Source of the DNA: Desulfobulbaceae bacterium UBA2273
GTDB taxonomy: Bacteria; Desulfobacterota; Desulfobulbia; Desulfobulbales; Desulfurivibrionaceae
Length of the DNA stretch: 64,000 nucleotides
Direction of reading: 5' to 3'
Assembly: GCA_002347095.1 (NCBI GenBank)
Contig: DDWZ01000030.1
Span: forward strand, 1-64,000
Shown here: positions 54,813-61,814 of the stretch, piece after piece
Layout of the letters: the number at the start of each line of letters is the position of its first letter
Position numbering within the stretch: position 1 is the stretch's first letter
Made by a program: the position numbers and the translations under genes
Notes under the pieces: generated by a model
Told to the model about the DNA's origin: nothing
What the model saw: only the letters and a program-made list of their open reading frames with translations
Databases searched by the model: none

Positions 54813-54916
54813 ACTGTTCAGCACCACCACATCTGCGTTGTCATCGGCCTGCTCGTGTGCGACAGCACACTTCGCAGGCCTCTTCCTAGCATCTGCGGCA
54901 CTGCTGAACAGTTTAC
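54809..54916. repeat. Palindromic element, type A, copy 5
   Basis: 108 bases from GTAAACTGTTCAGCA to TGCTGAACAGTTTAC. Relative to the other copies both ends have gained one A/T (GTAAAC against GTTTAC), so the terminal pairing is conserved. The stop codon of the RelA/SpoT-like gene (54810-54812) lies inside its left arm. Confidence 0.93.
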
Positions 54917-54965
54917 TCCATTTCCCGGCACCAGGCGCAGGTTGTTTGCGTGCCGCTTCCTTGCT

Positions 54966-55646
54966 CTACAGTTTCTCCCCCATGGCCAGATCCTCCAGGC
55001 CGTCGCGGTCTAAAATGGTGATCTGTGCTCCTTCGCTGCTGATCAATCCCTGTTTTGTGAGCTTGGTCAGGATGCGGGAGAGGGTTTCCGGGATGGTGCC
55101 CAGCAGGCTGGCCAGTTGGGCTTTGCCGATGTTGAGCGTCACCGTGTCGCTGTCCCCCTGCTGGGTGCTGAGGAAAAGGATGTGGGCCGCCACCCTCCCC
55201 GGCACCTCTTTGAGCGAGAGATCCTCGATCAGGTGGGCGAACTTCTTGAGCCGCATGGACAGGGTGGCCAGCATGTTCATGGCCAGGGCCGGATTGGTCC
55301 GGATCAGGTCGGTGAAGGCGCGGCGCGGGATGAAGAGGGTCCGGCTTTTTTCGAGGGCCAGGGCATGGGCCGGGAAGGTCGAGCCCATGAAAACGGCGGC
55401 CTCGGCAAAGGGCTCCCCAGGCCCGAAGATGTGGAGGATCTGCTCCTTGCCCTCCATGGAAAGCTTGTAGATCTTGACCAATCCCTCCATGACCACATAA
55501 AATCCGGCGCCCGGATCGCCTTCGGCAAAGATGGATTGCCCGCGGGCGTAGTCCTGGAGGGTGATGATCATGGTCAGCTCGTCATACTGCTCGGGGGTCA
55601 GGCCGGCAAACAACGGCACCTGTTTGAGAAAAGACATGAGTTCCAT
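54966..55646 (-). CDS. Crp/Fnr family transcriptional regulator
   Basis: 226 residues. A cyclic-nucleotide-binding beta-barrel (about 20-125) begins with LFAGLTPEQYDELT, including DPGAGFYVVMEG and GPGEPFAEAAVFMGS. A central helix comes next, and the C-terminal winged helix has KAQLASLLGTIPETLSRILTK. There is no N-terminal Cys cluster for an Fe-S sensor, so it is not an Fnr oxygen sensor. The ligand is unknown. It lies 3 bases from the downstream end of the PPTase gene. Confidence 0.92.
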   Translation of the reverse strand: MELMSFLKQVPLFAGLTPEQYDELTMIITLQDYARGQSIFAEGDPGAGFYVVMEGLVKIYKLSMEGKEQILHIFGPGEPFAEAAVFMGSTFPAHALALEKSRTLFIPRRAFTDLIRTNPALAMNMLATLSMRLKKFAHLIEDLSLKEVPGRVAAHILFLSTQQGDSDTVTLNIGKAQLASLLGTIPETLSRILTKLTKQGLISSEGAQITILDRDGLEDLAMGEKL

Positions 55647-55649
55647 GGG

Positions 55650-56414
55650 TTACTCCTTTCTGGCGGGCGGACACGTCATGGCCCAGGCCAGGTTGTCCGC
55701 AAAAAAACAGAGCACGGTAGTGTGCGCAGGGCAGGAACTCTCCGCTCGGCCCGGGGTAACAGTCAGCGCCAGCGGGTTGTGCGGAGTGCCTTGTCCGCCG
55801 AGGCTTGCAAGCAAGCGAATTTCCAGCAGGCCGAGCAGGGGGGTGATCCGGACCATCTTGCGCATTGCCTCCTTGGCCGTCCACAGCATGGTGAGCCGCT
55901 CCGTTTCCGAAAAAGAGAGGGGCAGCGAGGCCTTCAGGATATCTTCCTCTTCCGCACCGGCAAAGCATTCCTTTACCCGGAGGATTTTGTCGCCGGGTTG
56001 CTGGATGTCAAGGCCGCAGGGGAGATTTGCCGCAAGGGCCGCGGCCCACGGCCCGCTGTGGGAGATGGAGATGAAGGGCGGCGCTGGGTGCGCCCCGGCC
56101 GCCACGCAGGGGCGGCCATCTTGTTCGGTTCGGATCGCCAGCTCCGGCCACGCTGCCGGGGATTCGCCCAGGACCGCCGCCGCCGCCCATTTGGCCGCCA
56201 TTCGTCCTCCCAGCCATTCCAGCCGCCTTTTTTTCAGGCGAAAGCCCTCCCATTGCGCCATCTCGTCCGCGTTCAGGCAGGCATGCGCCTCCCCGGACTG
56301 CTGGTCCGCGAGGGCGGCAAGCCGCACCGCCCCCAGCCGCAATTGGGTTGCCGGGGCAAAGTGGCGCTGCCACTCCTGCCGGTATTCCTCAAAAATGGCT
56401 TGAGCCAACGCCAT
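55650..56414 (-). CDS. 4'-phosphopantetheinyl transferase superfamily protein
   Basis: 254 residues of the Sfp/AcpT type. It transfers 4'-phosphopantetheine from CoA to a carrier-protein Ser. Motifs: RLEWLGGRMAAKWA, ISISHSGPWAAALA, the metal-binding Asp in CGLDIQ, and LWTAKEAMRKM with Glu and Lys. It is co-directional with the Crp-type regulator 3 bases downstream, so both are probably on one transcript. Carrier substrate (fatty acid, polyketide or other) is not clear from the context. Confidence 0.88.
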   Translation of the reverse strand: MALAQAIFEEYRQEWQRHFAPATQLRLGAVRLAALADQQSGEAHACLNADEMAQWEGFRLKKRRLEWLGGRMAAKWAAAAVLGESPAAWPELAIRTEQDGRPCVAAGAHPAPPFISISHSGPWAAALAANLPCGLDIQQPGDKILRVKECFAGAEEEDILKASLPLSFSETERLTMLWTAKEAMRKMVRITPLLGLLEIRLLASLGGQGTPHNPLALTVTPGRAESSCPAHTTVLCFFADNLAWAMTCPPARKE

Positions 56415-56477
56415 TGTTCTCTCCTTAGGATAAAAATCCTTGCTCTTGTCCGTAAGTTTTTGTAAGGATTAGACAAT

Positions 56478-57068
56478 ATGTCTCAGGGGTCAACCATGAC
56501 TGCAATTGATTTCGGCGTCATCGCCATCATGCTCATCTTTCTTGTGCGCGGCATCTGGATCGGCTTCATCCGCCAGTTGGCCTCCTTGGCGGCGCTCATT
56601 CTCGGCTATCTTTTTGCCGGACGGTATTACGAACAGATAAGCCCGCGCCTTTCTTTCCTTATCCCTTCGCCGCAAATCTCTTTTCTGGTGACCTACGCCC
56701 TGCTGTTTATCGCGGTTTTTTTGGGAGTCCTGGCCATTGGGTATGTGCTCAAAAAGGTCATGAGCCTCTCGCTTCTCGGCTGGTTTGACCGGTTCATGGG
56801 CGGTCTTTTCGGTCTGGTCAAGGCGGGAGTGGTGGTGACCGTTCTCTTTATGGTGATGTCCGGGCTGCTGGCGGACTCCAACCCGCTGATGACCAGTTCC
56901 CTGACCTCGCCGTATCTCTTTAAAAGTTCGGGCTTCCTGCTTGCCTCTGTCCCCGACCGGAATTTGCAGCGCCATCTACTGCCCAGGGAGCCTGCCATCG
57001 GTCGCCCTGACCTTGCCATACCAGCGGGCAAGCCGGTCCGGATTGACCCCGCAATAAAAACCAAATAA
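56478..57068 (+). CDS. CvpA family membrane protein
   Basis: 196 residues with four hydrophobic segments in the first ~130 residues, starting at FGVIAIMLIFLVRGIWIGF. CvpA proteins were named for colicin V production and are linked with membrane and cell-envelope stress. The ATG follows AAGGA at 9 bases; an ATG at 56496 is also possible. The last 31 codons overlap the convergent glycosyltransferase gene, so the C-terminal tail is poorly supported as functional. It is divergent from the PPTase gene. Confidence 0.82.
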   Translation: MSQGSTMTAIDFGVIAIMLIFLVRGIWIGFIRQLASLAALILGYLFAGRYYEQISPRLSFLIPSPQISFLVTYALLFIAVFLGVLAIGYVLKKVMSLSLLGWFDRFMGGLFGLVKAGVVVTVLFMVMSGLLADSNPLMTSSLTSPYLFKSSGFLLASVPDRNLQRHLLPREPAIGRPDLAIPAGKPVRIDPAIKTK

Positions 57069-57701
57069 AATAAGCTGATTCACCGCGGTTGTCCGCAACA
57101 CTCCCAGCCGTTGCCAGCGCCGGGCTGAGGTGAGGGCCGGGGTTGCGAGCAGGGCGATCCGCCCCATTTTCCGCAAGCGGCGCACCAACTCAAGATCTTC
57201 CAGCAGGGCAAGTTCCCGAAACCCTCCCATTGCCTGAAACCGGGCGGCGGGGAGAAACAGCGCCTGGTCGCCATAGGGGAGCCCCAGCCAGCCGGCCCGC
57301 CAATTGGCGCACTGTTCCAGGAACCGGAAGCGCCAGCCTGCGGCAGCAACGGCGAAACGGAAGGCTCCGGCCACGACCCCCGGCTGCCCCAAGGCTTGGT
57401 GGATGTGCGCGGCAAAACCTTCGGGCAATCTGGTGTCGGCGTGGAGAAAGAGGAGCACCCTGCCGCGCGCCGCCCGTGCCCCTGCGTTCTGCTGCCAGCC
57501 GCGTCCCTGCGGCGCCTGTATCACTCTGGCCCCGGCGGTCATGGCCAGAGCGGCGGTTGCATCCTGGCTGCCGCCATCGGCGACAATCACCTCCACTCCC
57601 GGCTGTCCGGTCAGCCCGGCCAGGGTTTCGCCGAGGCAGCCCTCCTCATTGAGGGTCGGGATGACAATGGAAATGTCGTAGGTCTTCCTGTCGGTCGACA
57701 T
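56976..57701 (-). CDS. TIGR04283-type glycosyltransferase (arsenosugar biosynthesis family)
   Basis: 241 residues from the ATG at 57701. GT-A fold: SIVIPTLNEEGCLGETLAGL, ADGGSQD, and LFLHADTRLP (metal-binding DxD-like). Then GLPYGDQALFLPA and a last segment with LEDLELVRRLRKMG. This matches the family that is usually adjacent to, or fused with, the DUF2064 protein encoded upstream; together they are annotated in arsenosugar biosynthesis. The gene overlaps the end of that protein by 56 bases and the convergent CvpA gene by 93 bases. Confidence 0.9.
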   Translation of the reverse strand: MSTDRKTYDISIVIPTLNEEGCLGETLAGLTGQPGVEVIVADGGSQDATAALAMTAGARVIQAPQGRGWQQNAGARAARGRVLLFLHADTRLPEGFAAHIHQALGQPGVVAGAFRFAVAAAGWRFRFLEQCANWRAGWLGLPYGDQALFLPAARFQAMGGFRELALLEDLELVRRLRKMGRIALLATPALTSARRWQRLGVLRTTAVNQLILFGFYCGVNPDRLARWYGKVRATDGRLPGQ

Positions 57702-58275
57702 CGGCAAGGGGTTCCAGAAGGTGGGTGGAAAGATTCAGTTCGTGCGCCTGTTTCAGGGTTGCGGCCAAGACCTCGCCGGTGCCCCAGGGGATCCCGGCAA
57801 AAAGAGCGGGGGCCGGTCGGTTGAGGCCGACCAGATAATATCCCCCGTCCATGGCCGGGCCGAGCACCAGATCCTGGGATTCCAAGGCTTTAAAGGCCTG
57901 GGCAAAATGAACGGGGCCAAGGCCTGGACAATCGGCGCCGATAACCACCACCTGGCGGTTGCCTTGGGCAAAGGCGTGGGCAAAGGCCCGGCGCAACCGG
58001 TCGCCCAAGCCGCCCTCGCCCTGGTCCAGGCAGGGGATGTCGTTGGCAAGCCAGGCCGCCATGGCCTGTTGGTTCCCATCTGTGTAGCGAATCTCCAGGC
58101 CCGCCGGATAGTTCCCCGCAAACCGGACCATCCGGGCGACAATCGTTTCGCTCATCCGCCGTTGCAGCGCGGCCGCGCCCTCGGCTCCCAGGGCCGGGAT
58201 CAACCGGGTTTTTGCCCGTCCCGGCTCGGGATACCGGGTAAAAAGAATGAGCCGCGCCTGTCTGGATTTCTCCAT
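57646..58275 (-). CDS. TIGR04282/DUF2064 glycosyltransferase-like protein
   Basis: 209 residues from the ATG at 58275; a start at 58317 is also open. It has the family start LILFTRYPEPGRAKTRLIP, the central VVVIGADCPGLGPVHFAQAF and DLVLGPAMDGGYYLVGL. These are nucleotidyltransferase-fold proteins associated with the TIGR04283 glycosyltransferase. Its end overlaps the start of that gene, so the two are translationally coupled. An arsenosugar link is family annotation; no arsenic genes are visible in the window. Confidence 0.9.
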   Translation of the reverse strand: MEKSRQARLILFTRYPEPGRAKTRLIPALGAEGAAALQRRMSETIVARMVRFAGNYPAGLEIRYTDGNQQAMAAWLANDIPCLDQGEGGLGDRLRRAFAHAFAQGNRQVVVIGADCPGLGPVHFAQAFKALESQDLVLGPAMDGGYYLVGLNRPAPALFAGIPWGTGEVLAATLKQAHELNLSTHLLEPLADVDRQEDLRHFHCHPDPQ

Positions 58276-58396
58276 TTTTCGTTCACTCTCCGGGCCGAGA
58301 CGCACTGATGGGAACATCCTTGCCGCAGGGTCTGTTCTCCGCTATACTTGCCACCAAGATCCTTCCCCAACAACCCATCACCATACCAGCCATCCC

Positions 58397-59167
58397 GTGA
58401 CCGTCAAAAGAAAAAAGAAACGTCCGGACCCATGTTCCTACCGGAAAAGAATCTACCGGAGCCGTGTCGCGCCTGGCGGGCTGGTCAGTTTCGAGGTGCG
58501 GATCCGGGAAACGGATTTGCATATCCTTTCCGGCACAGACCTGCGTCAAGAGGCCACGGCGGCGGTGTTCCGGTATCGCGGTCAACTGGAAGGCTACATT
58601 GCGCACCATCCGGAATTTGTAACATCTCTCTCCCCCCTGCCCCTCGATCCCACCGCCCCGCCCATTGTTAAAACCATGCTCGCTGCGGGCCAGGCGGCGG
58701 AGGTCGGCCCCATGGCCGCGGTGGCCGGGGCCATGGCCGAATATGTCGGGCTGGATCTTTTGGCTGCGGGCGCAGGGGAGGTGGTGGTGGAAAACGGCGG
58801 CGATATTTATTGTTGCCGCAACCAGGAAAGCGTGGCCGGGATCTTTGCCGGATCATCGCCGCTCAGCAACCGGGTGGGGTTGAAGATTCCGGCCAGCCGC
58901 ATGCCCCTCGGCATCTGCACCTCCTCCGGCACCGTGGGCCATTCCCTGAGTCTGGGCGAGGCCGATGCCGTTACGGTGCTGGCCAAGGATACCGCCCTGG
59001 CCGATGCGGTGGCCACCCTGGTCGGCAACATGGTTCAGCCGGGGCAGGGGCTTGAACCTGCCCTTGGCAAGGGTTCCGCCATAGCGGGGATTTTGGGGGT
59101 GGTCATCATCCGGGGTGAGGAGTTGGGCGCCTGGGGCGAGGTGGAGCTGGTGCCGCTGGGGGGTTGA
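58397..59167 (+). CDS. UPF0280 (ApbE-like) family protein
   Basis: 256 residues from a GTG at 58397; the frame upstream to 58247 has no good SD and overlaps the divergent gene. UPF0280 pattern: YRKRIYRS at the start, AEVGPMAAVAGAMAEYV, VVENGGDIY, and the CTSSGTVGHSLSLG and LADAVATLVGN segments. It is a relative of ApbE, the FMN-transfer protein, but with no assigned reaction. GC-rich sequence and repeated Ala make the start uncertain. Confidence 0.85.
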   Translation: MTVKRKKKRPDPCSYRKRIYRSRVAPGGLVSFEVRIRETDLHILSGTDLRQEATAAVFRYRGQLEGYIAHHPEFVTSLSPLPLDPTAPPIVKTMLAAGQAAEVGPMAAVAGAMAEYVGLDLLAAGAGEVVVENGGDIYCCRNQESVAGIFAGSSPLSNRVGLKIPASRMPLGICTSSGTVGHSLSLGEADAVTVLAKDTALADAVATLVGNMVQPGQGLEPALGKGSAIAGILGVVIIRGEELGAWGEVELVPLGG

Positions 59168-59276
59168 ATCCTTTTTATCTTTTCCCCCCGGCTGAGTATG
59201 ATACTTTGTATAATGAAAGCGCTGCCCGCCATGGAGGGGGGCGCAGAGGGGTTTTCCCAAGGGAAAGGCATTGTCG

Positions 59277-61637
59277 ATGCGTGATTTTCTGGAACAATTA
59301 ACCGGGGCAACGGAATTCATGCCGCACGGTTATTGCCTTGTCTGGGATCCGGCCCTGCTCTGGCTCCATGCCGGGTCGGATGTTGTCACCGGCCTGGCCT
59401 ATCTTCTCATCGCTGCCATGCTCTTTTTTCTGGTTGCCAAAAGACGCGATCTTCCTTTTTTCTGGCTGTTTCTTCTCTTTGGTGTCTTTATTCTTGCCTG
59501 CGGCCTCACGCATTTTTTCGCCGCCTGGACGATTTATGTCCCCTCCTATTGGGAGGAGGGGCTTGTCAAGGCGGTCACGGCCCTTATCTCCATCGTCACG
59601 GCTCTGTTGCTTTTCCCGCTTTTGCCAAAATTGCTGATCTTGCCCAATCTTTCCAGATCCCTGGAAGAAAACAAGCGGTTGAACCGCGAATTGGAGCATC
59701 AGATCGAAACCTTGCGGAAATCCGAAGAGCGGTTCCGCTCCCTTGTCAATGCCTCGTATGATGCAATCGTGATTGCCGACGCCCAGGGAAATATTCTTTC
59801 GGTCAACGGCGCCACGGAAAAGATGTTCGGCTATGGGGAAAAAGAGCTGGAAGGCAAGCCGCTGACCATTCTCATGCCCGAACGATATTGGGAAAGCCAT
59901 CGTCTGAGCCTGAAGAACTTTGTGGTTTCGGACTTGGCGCCGCACACGGGAAAGGCTTTTGCTTTTGCCGGCAGGCGTAAGGACGGGAGCGAATTCCCCC
60001 TGGAGCTGAATGTTTCCATCTGGGTTTCGGAGGGGGAGGTCAATTTCGGTGCGGTTATCAGGGATGTTACCGAACGCACCCGCCTGGAGACGGAGACGTT
60101 CAATGCCCAGCAGCGGTTCAAGACCCTGGTGGACAGCCTGGATGCCTTGGTATATGTCGCCGATTTTGAAACCCATGAGCTTCTTTTCGTGAACAGATAT
60201 GGCCGGGAGATCTGGGGGGAGATTGCGGGGCAGATTTGCTGGCAGGCCCTGCAAACCGGGCAGACAGGGCCGTGTGCCTTCTGCACCAACGACAGATTGC
60301 TGGATAAGGAGGGAAGGCCGACCGGCGTTCATGTCTGGGAGTTTCAAAACACGGCGAACAACCAGTGGTATGAATGCCGGGATCAGGCCATCGAATGGAC
60401 CGACGGCAGATATGTCCGAATGGAGGTCGCCACCAATATCACCGCCCGCAAACGGGCGGATCAGGAAAAGGCCGAGCTGGAAACCCAGATCCGCACGACC
60501 CAGAAGATGGAAGCCATCGGCACCCTGGCCGGGGGCATCGCCCACGACTTCAACAATATCCTGGTGCCGATCATTGCCTACACGGACATGGTCATGGCCA
60601 CCGAGGTTCCGGGCAGCGCAAACTGGCAGAATTTGCAGGAGGTGTACAAGGCCGCCAATCGGGCCAAGGAACTGGTGAAACAGATCCTGACCTTCAGCCG
60701 GGAGCGGGAGCATGAGATCTGCCCGGTTCAGATCGTCCCGGTGGTCAAGGAATCCCTCAAGCTGCTGAAGGCCTCGCTGCCCAGCACCATCGAGATCACG
60801 CAACGGCTGGAGGCCGAGGGCGTCACCATCCTTGCCGACCCTACCCAGATCCACCAGATCGTCATGAATCTGTGCACCAATGCCTACCATGCCATGCGGG
60901 ACAAGGGCGGGCTCATGGAGGTGACCTTGTCCCAGGTGGAGATCGGCTCGGGAGACTCCCTGGACCGCAGGCTGCTTCCAGGTTCGTACCTTGTTCTCAC
61001 CGTGAGCGATACCGGGCCGGGCATGGACCAGGCCACCATGGAGCGGATCTTTGATCCCTATTTCACCACGCGCAAACACGGGGAGGGGACCGGACTCGGC
61101 CTTGCCGTAGTGCTGGGGATCGTGAAGAAATACGGGGGAGATATCCGGGTGTACAGTGAACCCGGGCAGGGGGCGTCCTTTCAGGTGTATTTTCCCGTCC
61201 TGGGCAAAGCCGAAGAGGGATTGAGCTCCATCCTGAGCACCGCGCCGGTCACCGGCGATGAACGGCTTTTGCTGGTGGACGACGAGCCGCAAATTGTCGA
61301 TTCCATGCAGAAGATGCTCGAGTTCCACGGCTACCATGTCACCGCGAAAACAAGCAGCGTTGAGGCCTTGGAGGTTTTTCGCCTTTCTCCCGAGGGCTTT
61401 GATCTGGTCATTACCGACCAGACCATGCCGTACATGACCGGCGATCAACTGGTGCTGGAGTTGAAAAAAATCCGGCCGGATATCCCGGTCGTCCTCTGCA
61501 CGGGATTCAGTCTGGTCATGGATGAGGCCAAGGCCAAGGCGTTGGGGATTGACGCCTTTCTCCTGAAGCCTGTTCTGCGAAAAGAGATGAGTGAAACAAT
61601 CAGAAGGGTGCTCGACACAGGGAAAAACGGGCGGTGA
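59277..61637 (+). CDS. Hybrid histidine kinase with ethylene-receptor-like membrane domain, two PAS domains and receiver
   Basis: 786 residues. N-terminal residues ~30-120 contain three hydrophobic helices matching the ETR1-type ethylene-binding domain: SDVVTGLAYLLIA (Asp35), then ACGLTHFFAAWT (Cys75, His79). The D-40-C-4-H spacing equals that of Asp25/Cys65/His69 in ETR1, the residues that hold copper. Two PAS domains follow (about 150-270 and 280-400; the second has CAFC), then AHDFNNILVPII (phospho-acceptor His), HATPase motifs (NLCTNAYHAM, DTGPGM, GTGLGLAV) and a receiver (VDDEPQI, ITDQTMPY, LKPVLR). Ligand binding is inferred; other bacteria carry such domains. Confidence 0.9.
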   Translation: MRDFLEQLTGATEFMPHGYCLVWDPALLWLHAGSDVVTGLAYLLIAAMLFFLVAKRRDLPFFWLFLLFGVFILACGLTHFFAAWTIYVPSYWEEGLVKAVTALISIVTALLLFPLLPKLLILPNLSRSLEENKRLNRELEHQIETLRKSEERFRSLVNASYDAIVIADAQGNILSVNGATEKMFGYGEKELEGKPLTILMPERYWESHRLSLKNFVVSDLAPHTGKAFAFAGRRKDGSEFPLELNVSIWVSEGEVNFGAVIRDVTERTRLETETFNAQQRFKTLVDSLDALVYVADFETHELLFVNRYGREIWGEIAGQICWQALQTGQTGPCAFCTNDRLLDKEGRPTGVHVWEFQNTANNQWYECRDQAIEWTDGRYVRMEVATNITARKRADQEKAELETQIRTTQKMEAIGTLAGGIAHDFNNILVPIIAYTDMVMATEVPGSANWQNLQEVYKAANRAKELVKQILTFSREREHEICPVQIVPVVKESLKLLKASLPSTIEITQRLEAEGVTILADPTQIHQIVMNLCTNAYHAMRDKGGLMEVTLSQVEIGSGDSLDRRLLPGSYLVLTVSDTGPGMDQATMERIFDPYFTTRKHGEGTGLGLAVVLGIVKKYGGDIRVYSEPGQGASFQVYFPVLGKAEEGLSSILSTAPVTGDERLLLVDDEPQIVDSMQKMLEFHGYHVTAKTSSVEALEVFRLSPEGFDLVITDQTMPYMTGDQLVLELKKIRPDIPVVLCTGFSLVMDEAKAKALGIDAFLLKPVLRKEMSETIRRVLDTGKNGR

Positions 61638-61765
61638 ACAGATGCGAGCCCTGTTTCCCTGGTTTTTTGAGAGTAATTGCCGCTCCTTCTTGCCCAAGGC
61701 ATGGGACGCAGGCTGAAATGGCCCAGCCGCAGAGGGTTGAGGCGGCTGCCAAGGGTGTCGTTTTC

Positions 61766-61800
61766 TTCCTGTGTTCCGCCCATGGAGCTGGACACAGGAA
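61766..61800 (+). promoter_or_regulatory. Inverted repeat upstream of the GGDEF gene
   Basis: TTCCTGTGT (61766-61774) and ACACAGGAA (61792-61800) are perfect 9-bp inverted arms around a 17-base centre, ending 14 bases before the start codon. They may be an operator or a leader hairpin that sequesters the ribosome site; no T run follows. Confidence 0.4.
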
Positions 61801-61814
61801 CACCTAGGAATTGT

